Below are positions 1 to 9,218 of a stretch of DNA of 64,000 bases, piece by piece. Numbering within the stretch: the stretch's first letter is position 1; every line of letters begins with the position of its first letter. Source of the stretch: Lamellibrachia satsuma (taxonomy: Eukaryota; Annelida; Polychaeta; Sabellida; Siboglinidae); contig BSQZ01000061.1 of assembly GCA_033239005.1 (NCBI GenBank), positions 3,832,001-3,896,000 of the forward strand. The letters run 5' to 3'. A program made the translations under genes and the position numbers. The notes beneath the pieces are model-generated. The model saw nothing but the letters and a program-made list of their open reading frames with translations, searched no databases and was not told where the DNA came from.

Positions 1-4
1 CATT

Positions 5-88
5 TCACTTTGAATCAGGTTCATTAATGATTATTTTAATAGTGTGTGACAGTTTAATTATGTGCAGTCAGTTTAATAAAATTTTTTT
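5..88. repeat. left arm of a long inverted repeat pair
   Basis: The stretch starting cactttgaatcaggttcatt returns in inverted orientation at about 3965-4050, with roughly 80 percent identity over about 75 bases by eye. The pair brackets about 4 kb containing three minisatellites and one exon. It could be the terminal repeats of one large element cut by the window edge, or two copies of a small repeat in opposite orientation. A looser relative lies near 5590-5640. No transposase is seen between the arms. Confidence 0.5.
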
Positions 89-111
89 GTTAATATCCTC
101 AAAATAAAACC

Positions 112-200
112 CGTTCCCCGGGTTTAACCTAGGTTTAACCTGGGTTGGTCGAAACCTCCATTTTGGGTTAAACTGGGTTAAACCCGGGTTAAACTATTTT
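112..200. repeat. foldback repeat of tttaacc units
   Basis: Units of the type gggtttaacctaggtttaac are followed within 20 bases by their inverse, gggttaaactgggttaaacc, so the stretch can fold into a long hairpin. A second cluster of the same units lies at about 945-1050. It looks like a short palindromic dispersed repeat. No function is inferred. Confidence 0.55.
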
Positions 201-944
201 TCAGGCATATCTTATCACAGTATGAAAGAATAAATCTGGTCTTAGTTGTTGAGTTGAGCTAAATGACTTGACCATGAATTGGTGGTGGCTCTGATGATTG
301 TTTTAACTTTAGGGGTTAGAGGGTGAATCCAGTTGTTGGCAGTGAACACAAGTGCTGCTTGCTGAGAGAGTGGATTACCACCTGTCAGTCTCCAAAGCTC
401 AACATTCCCTCTGCAAGCTGACACCAGACTATACTGGTTGCCTGGCTTGAATCACTACACTTCTTTTTTAGAAGACTCAGCTTGCAATTCATGGCACTGT
501 CCATTGTGAGGTCAACAAAGGCATTTTATGGTTATGGCTAACTGATAAAACTCCCTTTTATTATGGACTTCCTGACCTGGTTTAAGCAAATGCAAGGGTT
601 ATGGTCTAAACTGGAAACTAGTACAAGCTGTTTCCATAAGGTGGATATTAAGTTGAGGTTTCTGGCTAGGGAAAATACCACCAACTGAAGGGAAATCTGT
701 GTAGCTTCTATGCATTCAATGTGCAGAAAAGTTGTTTCAATCAATAACAGAACACACCAACAGCACGATTATCATACAGTGATAGGTAGACACATTGACA
801 TACTTATTTAAAGAGCAATTTTCATCTTTTATTGCATCAATAATATGACACCAATGTTAAACCATCATTAATCCACATGCCACCTGTATTAATATTGAGA
901 ATGTCTCCCCACTAATATCATCCTCAGTTCTCAAAGTAAAGCCC

Positions 945-1050
945 AATTTAACCCAGGTTTAACCCTGGTTAAACTAGTAAAATGCAGGTTTAACCTGGGT
1001 TAAACCACCGGGCTGGACAAAACCAGTTTAACCCAGGTTAAACTCACTTA
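945..1050. repeat. second foldback cluster of tttaacc units
   Basis: Several tttaaccnggtt palindromes in both orientations match the cluster at 112-200. The 200-940 interval between them shows no convincing coding exon or RNA gene. Confidence 0.5.
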
Positions 1051-1549
1051 TAGTATATAGGCTGAAGTAACAGTATATAGCCTGATGTTTTTATACACGC
1101 CTGTCTTCTAGCAATCAAAATCATGCCTTTCCAAGTACACATGTACCAGCTATTGAAATTGCATAATTTTAATGTTTTTTATTTTAAATTGATCATTGTA
1201 ATTGAAACCATTCCTGGCAGCAAGAATGGATGAATTCAGCCAAAACACTGACTAAGATGAGCAAGTATTTTTATAAAGGAGTATAGTTATACTCAACCAA
1301 AGAACTATTGCAATTAACCCTTTTTGAAGCATTGTGGCCCTATGCTCTACCTCGAGCGAATATATTAAATAAGTAAGAAGCATTCTAGTGAATTTTTGTT
1401 TTGCAGTTGTAATATAACTTGTGTGTAATGCTTTGTATTTGACAATTGTAATTGAGTCCAGCCCAAGTCGGTAAGTTAGTGGCTGTCCACCAACCTTAGT
1501 ACAAGGTACATCATTTAGTGACCACCTCTCTGATTTAATACATGGTCAA

Positions 1550-1822
1550 TAAGGCAGTGACCACCCCACCTAAGGCAGTGACCACCCTATCTAAGGCAGT
1601 GACCACCCCCACCTAAGGCAGTGACCACCCCATCTAAGGCAGAGACCACCCCATCTAAGGCAGTGACCACCCCATCTAAGGCAGTGACCACCCCATCTAA
1701 GGCAGTAACCACCCCATCTAAGGCATGACTACCTCATCTTAGGCAGTGACTACCCCATCTAAGACAGTAACCAACCCATCTAAGGCAATAACCAGCCCTA
1801 TCTAAGGCAGTAACCACCCCAC
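1550..1822. repeat. 21-bp minisatellite, about 13 units
   Basis: The unit ctaaggcagtgaccacccca(t) is repeated with point changes, most diverged at the right end. Neither strand shows a splice site or coding frame that I trust. The flanks 1051-1549 and 1823-2400 hold no feature I can support. Confidence 0.9.
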
Positions 1823-2407
1823 TGAATTTGCATAACTATAATATTGCAACATGTGTTAATAGATTGATTTGATTCTCAGAAACTAGTCCATGGTTCAGTT
1901 TAAATACAGATGTGCAGCATGTGTTGTGTCAAGTTGTATGGGATTATACTATACCATATATAGCCATCAGTAGTGAAGTTGCCAATGGCAACTTGCAGAG
2001 CCTACATAAATGTGCATTTTAATATGGGTAATGTGTTTCTTACATGTGATTTTGTTCACAGTTGCATAGAGCTTTAAAACCCTTGTTACCTGAGGATGAT
2101 AGTATGAGACCCAATGTAAAGATGTGTTATGTTGTAACTAGTCTGAAGTAAACATTTGTATTATGTAATATTCAGGTTGATCTACGCTGCCAGCATCAGG
2201 CAACAGCAACATCTTCTACTGCGGACAACAAAAAAGGATAAAAGAATACCTCCTGTCCAAGCACAAAGACCATTGTAGTGACAAGAGTACAGAAATCTTG
2301 TGGACGTAATCGCTAATAATTATAGTCATTTATGACCTGTTGTCATATGAGTTGGTTGAATTGAAACCCAACATTTGCTCATTTTGGAAATGATAAAGTA
2401 TTTGTAT

Positions 2408-2482
2408 ATATGTATGTATGTATGTATGTATGTAGATATGTATGTGAGCATGCATGCATGCATGCATGTATGCATGTATGTA
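2408..2482. repeat. tatg / catg microsatellite
   Basis: Tetranucleotide runs (tgta followed by gcat). The short reading frames across it are repeat artefacts. Confidence 0.9.
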
Positions 2483-2734
2483 TTTTACGTTTCACCAAGA
2501 ATCACTATTATACACACCCACTATGTTGATCAATGTGTTCGTATATGTACCTATAATGCAAGTAAACATTTGCCCAACAAGCTATATATGCTATTACGAC
2601 ACTGGTGCTAATAGCAAGTTTCCTTCAAACAACTCTAAAGTTGTGTTGGTAGACTAATCAAAAAAGTTGTGTGAATCGCATCAGTTTCTTAACACAGTTC
2701 ACAGTCTTATTTTTATGACTTGGGAATTGATCTG

Positions 2735-3037
2735 AACAGGTCAACTGATTGGCAGGTCCTTGCTGGGTAACCCACGACAGTCATACTTCCCTGGACACAC
2801 AACTGATTGGTCAGTCCTTGCTGGGTGTTCCACGACGGCCACACTTCACTGGACACACAACCGATTGGTCAGTCCTTGCTGGGTGTCCCACGACGGTCAG
2901 ACTTCACTGGACACACAACCGATTGATCAGTCCTTGCTGGGTGTCACACGATGATGACACTTCACTGGACACACAACCGATTGGCCAGTCCTTGCTGGGT
3001 GTCCCATGACAGTCACACTTCACTGAACACACAACCA
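2735..3037 (-). repeat. 58-bp minisatellite, about 5 units, possibly acceptor-spanning
   Basis: The unit is ggtcagtccttgctgggtgt followed by a ccacga...cactggacacacaaccgatt half. Read on the minus strand, each unit contains tgtgtgtccag followed by a short purine-rich stretch, which resembles a 3' splice site plus exon start. It lies just downstream of the exon at 3115-3235. I cannot define the exon it may derive from. Confidence 0.8.
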
Positions 3038-3114
3038 TGAGATGGAAAGTGCAGATGCAGTGCGCCATCGTGACGTTTGTGCAGATACACAAACAACAAC
3101 AATGGAGCTCTTAC

Positions 3115-3235
3115 GTCTAGGGAATTCTCCTTCCTCAGCCCTGGACTCCTTGGAATAGGATTTGTAAATCGAACATGGTGACGGGTATCCCCAGATCTCT
3201 GCTGAGCAGGCATACTCTCCTGATCTGCAATGGTG
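3115..3235 (-). CDS. probable UVRAG C-terminal-region exon
   Basis: A 121-base minus-strand exon with acceptor acttacag before 3235 and donor gtaaga after 3115. It is open in one frame and contains MPAQQRSGDTRHH and later NPIPRSPGLRKEN. Composition (Ser, Pro, Arg, His) resembles the disordered tail that follows the conserved core of UVRAG, but such tails are poorly conserved, so assignment rests on position: it follows the UVRAG exons in order and on the same strand. It is single-copy, outside the duplication. Its phase does not match the exon at 4171-4214 as I read it, so another exon or a frameshift may intervene. Confidence 0.45.
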
Positions 3236-3434
3236 CTGTAAGTAATTATTCAGTGGGTGAAGTGTTCGCGTATGGACTGTTCCTTACCAAAGTGGATATA
3301 GAGTACCAAAATATACGCATGACTGACTTCAGTTTCTGTTTAGCCTGGTAAATGGCGACAGCCTACAAACAGCATCAACTGTGAAAGAAAGAGTAAACAG
3401 AATGTCGGACATGTAATTTTTTTATTAAAAAGGT

Positions 3435-3600
3435 AAAGGTATGTTCTTATATAGCATGGTATTTAGTCCTTGGGACTGCTAAAACACTTCACCCCTTCCA
3501 GACCTGTTCATTTGAATGCCATCTCAATTTCTTTGGGAAGCATTCAGCCATGCTGCAATTAATAGCAGTTTGAAGGCATTAAGGTCCCTCCTCTATTTGA
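3435..3600 (-). mobile_element. SINE-like repeat, inverted copy
   Basis: Read on the minus strand, this matches the body of the SINE at 10690-10980. Shared parts are gggaagcattcagccatgct (plus-strand reading here), the ttgcaattaatagc block and the atttcaatg block. It is an older, diverged copy in opposite orientation. Confidence 0.5.
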
Positions 3601-3656
3601 GTGTTTTGTTCGTCTCGTTTCAGATTAATTTTGCAAACAATAGACCCCATCTAGTG

Positions 3657-3912
3657 TCCAATATGACAAGCTATATACAATAACATCAGGCTATATATTA
3701 TAACATCAGACTATATACTATAAAATCATACTATATACTATAACATCAGACTATATACTATAACATCAGATTATATACTATAACATCAGACTACAACTAT
3801 AACATGAGGCTAAATACTATAACTTGAGGCTAAATACTATAACTTGAGGCTAAATACTATAACATCAGACTATATACTATAACATCAGGCTATATATTAT
3901 AACTTCAGACTA
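3657..3912. repeat. 20-22-bp minisatellite, about 12 units
   Basis: The unit is actataacatcagactatat with variants (gaggctaaat). It is AT-rich. No exon border was recognised within it. Confidence 0.85.
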
Positions 3913-3964
3913 TTCACACTTTGTGAGTTATACCAAAATTAATTATTTTGAAAATTGTAAAAAA

Positions 3965-4050
3965 TATGCCCTCTTATATTAAATCGACTGCACGTAACTT
4001 AAACTTTCACACTATTAATTTGAACATCAATGAACCTGATTCAAAGTGAA
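3965..4050. repeat. right arm of the long inverted repeat pair
   Basis: This is the inverse of 5-88 and ends ...cctgattcaaagtgaagcgc. See the left arm. Confidence 0.5.
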
Positions 4051-4170
4051 GCGCCTTAATTTTAATTAAGTTTTTATGATGCTGTGTAACTGAACCCACC
4101 TCTGACACTGGGTGGGGTTGACTGTACACTTACCAGGAGACATGATGGGAGGTGGTGGCTGTAAACTTAC

Positions 4171-4214
4171 CAGGAGGTACTTCCGTAGCATAGAGCACAG
4201 ACATCATGATCTCA
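4171..4214 (-). CDS. probable UVRAG exon with duplicated 5' splice site
   Basis: A 44-base minus-strand exon with acceptor ttgcag before 4214 and strong donor gtaagt after 4171. Its frame gives EIMMSVLYATEVPP, which could follow the TLxNLK segment of UVRAG. The donor edge is repeated once: ctcctg|gtaagt recurs about 31 bases further on (near 4139). It lies in single-copy flank just outside the duplicated block. Identity as UVRAG is inferred from order and phase. Confidence 0.5.
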
Positions 4215-4920
4215 CTGCAAGGTGAAACATTTATTTAATAGACATGACTTGACCCCTCATATCTTATGTGGTTATATACCAAACAGCCCGGACTGTGGGA
4301 TACTCTGATATCTGATGCTCTAATATAACTATTTAAAACATATTTTACATATAGTTGATATCATAACTAATGCATCTTATAAAAATGTTTTTCAATGACA
4401 ATATTCTACCTAAATTGTACATATAGTCTGAATGTAGCGATGTGAATTCAGTAGATGTGTACACAACCAGTAGTGTTTGTATGCACACTGCAAACACCAG
4501 CAGGGATTGAACCTGCCACACACAACACTGAAACATGTCTACAAATCAATGATCAGTTCAGCAAAACATTTACACAAACACTCAAATGTTTACATTACAT
4601 TTATCCAGTGTGTGATATTTATGTCCCCTGGCATAGATACCATGTAGAACCGACCAACGGCTTTTCGTAGCAATTGGATTCAAACCCGGTCATCTCAGTT
4701 AACAGTCTGGCCTCTGACTGCCCAGTCACAGCGTCTTCAAGTCACTGGTGTATCTAGGATCTCACAAAGGGGGGCCAAGTTTAGTCACCCATAAGTTCCT
4801 GTGCTACCATGTAGTGGCGCAAAAGGTTACATACAAAAAATCTAAACTTTAAGCCACAGGGAGATTCGACCCAATGACCCCAAAATACACTTCTAGGGGC
4901 ACCTATATTTTCATTCCTAG

Positions 4921-5410
4921 GTGCAGCTCCAACAGGATCTTGAGATTAGACAGTGTCAGCTCCAACAGGATCTTGAGATTAGACAGTGTCAGCTCCAACA
5001 GGATCTTGAGATTAGACAGTGTCAGCTCCAACAGGGTCTTGAGATTAGACAGTGTCAGCTCCAACAGGATCTTGAGATTAGACAGTGTCCGCTCCAACAG
5101 GATCTTGAGATTAGACAGTGTCAGCTCCAACAGGGTCTTGAGATTAGACAGTGTCAGCTCCAACAGGGTCTTGAAATTAGACAGTGTCCGCTCCAACAGG
5201 GTCTTGAGATTAGACTGTGTCAGCTCCAACAGGATCTTGAGATGAGACAGTGTCAGCTACAACAGGATCTTGAGATTAGACAGTGTCAGCTCCAACAGGG
5301 TCTTGAGATTAGACTTGTCCGCTACAACAGGGTGTGAGATTAGACAGTGTCAGCTACAACAGGGTCTTGAGATTAGACAGTGTCCGCTACAACAGGGTCG
5401 TGAGATTAGA
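4921..5410 (-). repeat. 33-bp minisatellite made of a UVRAG coding segment
   Basis: About 15 units of 33 bases. On the minus strand each unit reads LTLSNLKTLLE or a variant. This corresponds to the TLPNLKNFME part of vertebrate UVRAG that follows the LRYxxGLGT motif. The array continues directly from the exon beginning at 5464. Units nearest the exon start have changed GAG to TAG (tacaacaggg on the plus strand), so the frame is not open throughout. Because 33 is a multiple of three, all frames look open, which creates spurious reading frames on both strands. Confidence 0.85.
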
Positions 5411-5464
5411 CAGTGTCAGCACTGCTGCTGACACTGTTGTTCCCAGTCCACAGTAGAACCGCAG
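5405..5464 (-). pseudogene. UVRAG: UVRAG exon, LRYxxGLGT motif (copy 1)
   Basis: After the acceptor tccctag the minus strand reads LRFYCGLGT, then TVSAAVLTLSNL. Vertebrate UVRAG has LRYQHGLGT followed by TLPNLK in the same place, directly after the LLNKxIAQ exon. The exon runs into the 33-bp array. A TAG appears about 25 codons in, and I cannot place a convincing donor, so the 3' border is uncertain. The intact phase-0 link to the exon at 6346-6424 supports the assignment. Confidence 0.75.
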
Positions 5465-5929
5465 CTAGGGACGGAAACAGTTACACCATGTTAACACCAG
5501 GTGGCAGTCCACTGCACTCACAGGTAATCCAACTAAATGTCCCTCCTGAACTTATTTAGCGCATCACAAATCATGTCTGTTGATATTCAACTCTGTAGTG
5601 TGTGAATAGTTTAAGTAATATGCACCATTGGTTTAATAAAAGGGTGTGCAGTGTTGTTAAAATCATAGAACGAATTAACATTAAACGTTCAATCAGGCAA
5701 CCTACAAATGTGAATGCTACAGTGTACAGAGACAGACCCACTTTCACATTTTGTTGCAAAATTTCACAGATACTAGATAGGTCTGATTTTTTACAAAATG
5801 AATCTCAAATGAGAAAAAAATATAATCAATTAACACATTCAAACATTAAGAAGTACTAAAAATAGTTTGAGAACAAGTCCAAGTATATAGCATCATTTCT
5901 GACATAAACAGTTGGAATCATACCTGGGC

Positions 5930-6345
5930 AATGTCTTTATTGAACAAGTAGACAGCACAGTTGAACAGGAACCTACCTGGCCAATGTTTTATTTAGCAAG
6001 TAGACAGTCTATTTGAACTGGAATCTACACGGGCAATATCTTTATTCAGCAAGTAGACAGCACAGTTGAACTGGAATCTACCCGGGCAATATCTTTATTC
6101 AGCAAGTAGACAGCACAGTTGAACTGGAACCTACCTGGCCAATGTCTTTATTCAGCAAGTAGACAGTGTAGTTGAACTGGAACCTACCTGGGCAATGTCT
6201 TTATTCAGCAAGTAGACAGCATGGATGAACTGGAACCTACCGGGCAATGTCTTTGTTCAGCATGTAAACAGCACAGTTGAACTGGAACCTACCTGGGCAA
6301 TGTCTTTATTCAGCAAGTAGACAGCACAGTTGAACTGGAACCTAC
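5930..6345 (-). repeat. 53-bp minisatellite of exon end plus 5' splice site (copy 1)
   Basis: About eight 53-base units follow the donor of the exon at 6346-6424. Each consists of 45 exon-derived bases (encoding [15 protein letters not shown]) and 8 intron bases, gtaggttc. Each unit therefore repeats a usable-looking 5' splice site. Units carry few differences (cacgggc, tggcc, tgtgta). The unit length of 53 is not a multiple of three. Confidence 0.9.
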
Positions 6346-6424
6346 CTGGGCAATGTCTTTATTCAGCAAGTAGACAGCGTAGTTGAACTGCAGTCGTTCA
6401 CTGCCCTTGCTGTATAGTGGGAAC
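6346..6424 (-). CDS. UVRAG: UVRAG exon, FPLY...LLNKDIAQ (copy 1)
   Basis: A 79-base exon between acceptor gatttcag and donor gtaggt. It reads [18 protein letters not shown] then LLNKDIAQ. Vertebrate UVRAG has [26 protein letters not shown] after KERE. UVRAG is a subunit of the class III PI3-kinase (VPS34-Beclin 1) complex used in endosome traffic and autophagosome maturation; this segment is in its conserved core after the coiled coil. The first base completes the split codon from the exon at 7384-7549 (GA|G gives Glu), so frame is kept across the intron. The frame is open. Confidence 0.9.
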
Positions 6425-6951
6425 CTGAAATCAAACAAGCTAACTAAATTACACCGTTGTCACATTTGATTCCTTAAGGTTCAACAGGGCGATTGGTTGG
6501 TCATTAGAACGGCTCATGGTGTTTTCATATCGTATGTGGCGATGCTTCAAAATGGGATCAGTTCTATTGCAACAACAGTTTACTTGGGGCAATCAAGCTG
6601 CAATTTGGTCACATGTGATGGCATTGCCCTATCGCAGCAATATTGCCTCATGCGAACCCAACAATCATGACGATGCACCAACAGAGCTGCCACAACTTTT
6701 TGGTAGAAATCTGTATTTCTGAAATTCTGTATAAATCCATATGATTATTTTCATTACTTACCTGTAATGGACCTACAGAATTCTGATTCTTGTCGAGTGT
6801 AATGTACCTACATCAAACAAAATCTGCTAGGCTTTGCGAGAAATCTGCCTAGTGTCAAAAATATCTGTGCTTTGTCTGCTATGAATTTGTCATTCAATTT
6901 TATATTGCTGTGATGAAAACAAGAAAACGCAACTGCTCATTGGATGGCTGA

Positions 6952-7132
6952 AAAGTGGTCTCTTAATACAGGTTGTATCCTAATACAAGTGGTCTCTTAA
7001 TACAGGTTGTATCCTAATACAAGTGGTATCTTAATACAAGTTGTATCCTAATACAAGTGGTCTCTTAATACAGGTTGTATCCTAATACAAGTGGTCTCTT
7101 AATACAGGTTGTATCCTAATACAAGTGGTACT
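6952..7132. repeat. 34-bp minisatellite, five units (copy 1)
   Basis: The units are gtggtctcttaatacaggtt plus gtatcctaatacaa, with a few tggtcgttaatgaca relatives to 7200. They are intronic between two UVRAG exons; no exon border is recognised. The second copy is 18637-18817, with the same number of units. The interval 6430-6950 shows nothing else I can support. Confidence 0.9.
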
Positions 7133-7383
7133 TGACTGTGGTCATGACAGGTGGTTGTTAATGACAGGTGGTCGTTAATGACAAGTGGTCATTAATGACA
7201 GATAGTCTCATAAGGTGGCCGCTTGAGCAGGTTTTACTATAATTTATTATGATTTTGCATTTGAAACAAATCCATATGAAATGGGGAAGGGATGGTAAAT
7301 CTCCTAAAATTCTACAAACCCATAGTGCACATGGAAAACCCATACGATGTGGCAGATGTGCCCTAACTAACTCTTGCACTCAC

Positions 7384-7549
7384 TCAGTCTCCTTGTCTGT
7401 CAGTTTGTCAATGATGAAGTCACTGATCTGTGACCGAGACCCAAGACATGTGACTGGACACTACAGAGGCACATCCATGAACTGTGCAATCATGGCCACC
7501 AGGTGGCTTGTGTAACCAAGGGCAACAGAGATCATCGTCTCATCTTGAT
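7384..7549 (-). pseudogene. UVRAG: UVRAG exon, VALGYTxHLV, premature TAG (copy 1)
   Basis: A 166-base exon with acceptor ggttacag and donor gtgagt. It reads ISVALGYTSHLVAMIAQF, then MDVPL, a TAG at 7461-7463, and then CPVTCLGSRSQISDFII and DKLTDKE. Vertebrate UVRAG reads IAVALGYTAHLVSMISFF, LQVPLRYPI, then GSRSTIKDNINDKLTEKE. The stop stands where the family has Arg. The frame resumes perfectly after it, so it looks like a single nonsense change (AGG to TAG would suffice). Two partial copies of the acceptor edge follow at 7550 and 7592. I could not reconcile the phase with the exon at 7814-7872, which may point to another lesion. Confidence 0.85.
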
Positions 7550-7615
7550 CTGTAACCAAGGGCAACAGAGATCATCATTTCAACTGAACCTGTAACCAAG
7601 GGCAACAGACACCAT
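7550..7615 (-). repeat. acceptor-edge repeat of the VALGYT exon (copy 1)
   Basis: Two further copies, 42 bases apart, of ctctgttgcccttggttaca, which is the start of the adjacent UVRAG exon. In these copies ttacac has become ttacag, which resembles a 3' splice site. The unit therefore mixes exon start and intron. Confidence 0.75.
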
Positions 7616-7775
7616 AGTCTGTGAATCAACAGTCTGAGAATGTGAACTGACAGTCTGAGAATGTGAATCAACAGTCTGAGTGTGAATCAACAGTTCGAGA
7701 ATGTGAATGTTCGATCAACAGTCTGAGAGTGTGAAATGACAGTCTGAGAGTGTGAATTACTCCGAGAGTGTTAAC
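7616..7775. repeat. about 20-bp cagtctgagaatgtgaatca repeat (copy 1)
   Basis: Seven or so imperfect units between two UVRAG exons. No splice site was seen in the unit. Confidence 0.8.
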
Positions 7776-7813
7776 CACAAGACAAAAGTGGAATTGGCAC
7801 ACAAGTAACACAC

Positions 7814-7872
7814 CTGCAGTCTTCTGAGTCGGGCAGATGGACACCACAAATCCTATGATCTCCCTCTCTGTC
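7814..7872 (-). CDS. UVRAG: UVRAG exon, CGVxLPxSED (copy 1)
   Basis: A 59-base exon with acceptor tgtgtgcag and donor gtgtgt. It reads DREGDHRICGVHLPDSED. Vertebrate UVRAG has NEHKDYFVCGVKLPNSEDF here, immediately after the SYIYPID segment. It begins in phase 0, matching the phase-0 end of the exon at 8499-8586. After Asp it reads TGC AG rather than a full Phe-Gln pair, so one base may be missing at the 3' end. The acceptor edge is repeated three times at 7873-8030. Confidence 0.85.
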
Positions 7873-8030
7873 CTGCACACACAAACTTTAGTTAATCTAA
7901 CACCACTTGATTCTCTGTCTGTCCTACAAACACACAAATCTAACATCATGTTATCCTTTGTCTGTCCTACAAACACACAAATCTAACACCACATGATCGT
8001 TTGTTTGTCCTACAAAACATTTAAGTTAGT
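7873..8030 (-). repeat. acceptor-edge minisatellite of the CGVxLP exon (copy 1)
   Basis: Three additional copies of tgtgtttgtag|GACAGA appear, with exon-start equivalents at 7923, 7966 and 8009 (spacings 51, 43, 43). Each unit contains a polypyrimidine-like tract, an AG and the first codons of the neighbouring UVRAG exon. Confidence 0.85.
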
Positions 8031-8369
8031 ACTTGTGAAGGTCAGTTAGTGGCTGTTAGTGGCTGATCTTATTAACAAACATACCTTGAAAATAGGGTAA
8101 ATAAGGGTAATCTTATTTTTGAAATACAATAAATGAGAAACAAACATACGTTTAGACGGGGTTATGGTGAACAACTTTACCTTTTAGAGAGGGTAATATG
8201 GCACATGTACATTTGCAAATCATCAGTGCACATGTGGGTCAATAATGTTATCCTTAAAATAGGGTAAATAGGTGTGAGGTAAACATAACCTTCAAATTAG
8301 GGTAACTGATGGCAAGCTGAATTTAAAATAGGGTAAATAGTTAAACAGTATAACTGTCTAAATGGGGTA

Positions 8370-8498
8370 GATGATGGTAAGCAGCCTTACCTCTATGATA
8401 GGGTAGATGATGGTAAGCAGCCTTACCTCTATAATGGGGTAGATGATGGTAAGCAGCCTTACCTCTATAATGGGGTAGATGATGGTAAGCAGCCTTAC
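8370..8498 (-). repeat. 36-bp minisatellite of exon end plus 5' splice site (copy 1)
   Basis: Three or four 36-base units continue from the exon at 8499-8586. On the minus strand each reads catctaccccattatagagg followed by taaggctgcttacc. That is the last codons of the exon (IYPI) plus the donor gtaagg and intron start. The interval 8030-8370 has diffuse gggtaaataggg-type repeats. Confidence 0.9.
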
Positions 8499-8586
8499 GT
8501 CTATAATGGGGTAGATGAGACTGAGTTCAGATATAAGTTGCTTGCGTCTCATGACAAGTTGAGCTCCTGTCTTAATCAGCTCCTCC
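8499..8586 (-). CDS. UVRAG: UVRAG exon, QLISELSxIYPI (copy 1)
   Basis: An 88-base exon with acceptor gttgaccag and donor gtaagg. It reads EELIKTGAQLVMRRKQLISE, then LSLIYPIID. Vertebrate UVRAG has [25 protein letters not shown] at the end of the coiled coil. It is open and begins one base into a codon, so the upstream exon should end with two bases. The exact donor edge has been amplified into the 36-bp array. Confidence 0.9.
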
Positions 8587-8795
8587 CTGGTCAACATACA
8601 TCAATACCTATTTACATGTTATGTCATTTTGTATCATAACATGTCAGAATCGTTTTGACAGATAATACACATCTACTCCGGAAGAAAATTACAAACCTCC
8701 TCCAACAGATAATACACTTCTCCTTCAGCAGATAATACACTCCTCTTGCAGATAATGTTGATGTCATAAACTATCCAGTACTGTACAAACCTCAC

Positions 8796-8849
8796 TTCAA
8801 AGTAGCTCTTCTAAGTCTTGTGCAGAGCTGCCTTGTCTTCGTGCAGATT
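8796..8849 (-). pseudogene. UVRAG: possible UVRAG coiled-coil exon, frameshifted (copy 1)
   Basis: Donor gtgagg after 8796; the acceptor is uncertain (ttttgag at 8850). One frame starts NLHEDKAALHK and another continues DLEELL; a single missing base would join them. Vertebrate UVRAG has LQDKGSAFSAEHLKL at about this place. The tentative call rests on order between two firm exons. Short cagataatacac repeats lie on its 3' side (8665-8760). Confidence 0.4.
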
Positions 8850-9090
8850 CTCAAAACACTACTTGAGAGTAATCTCTGAAAGAGAAGTCACTGGAAGACG
8901 CAGTATACCAATAGCTGCCCAATTTTACATTAAAAATAAAAGTGAGCCAAAAATAGGGTACACTGGAACTGAACTAAATTCTGGGACTTATAAGAGCCGA
9001 TGCATCCAGAGCTCTTTTTTAATTTTAATTACACAGTCTGTGTTTGAAACGTACGGACAAACTAAAACAGTTGTTACACGATATATTCAC

Positions 9091-9218
9091 CTCGCTGCTG
9101 ATTGGTTCGATGAAGCAGATCCCATTTTTCTCGTTCAACGTGTAGTTTTGCCATCCTCCACTCGAGGTCGCTACACATCAAACTTGTCCTCATGGTCGGG
9201 AAGCTCCCTCTGTGACGT
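9091..9218 (-). CDS. UVRAG: UVRAG coiled-coil exon (copy 1)
   Basis: A 128-base exon with acceptor tggtgcag and donor gtgaat. It contains DLEWRMAKLHVEREKWDLLH and then RTNQQRG. Vertebrate UVRAG has [20 protein letters not shown] in its coiled coil. The heptad-like charge pattern and position in gene order support it. The frame is open. In copy 2 the acceptor is rebuilt by a 4-base insertion (ctcttcag). Confidence 0.7.

Noticed and set aside
1550..1822. CRISPR-like regular repeat array
   Set aside because: Units are contiguous without unique spacers and the context is eukaryotic; it is a minisatellite.
4874..5337. Long frames SSNRILRLDSV and LQQDLEIRQC on the plus strand, and their counterparts at 16089-16750
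   Set aside because: They are translations of the 33-bp array in non-coding frames; the unit length is a multiple of three, so every frame looks open.
7158..7379. A 73-residue minus-strand frame (MQELVRAHLPHRM...)
   Set aside because: It lies directly downstream of a UVRAG donor and overlaps intronic repeats; no family resemblance or splice borders.
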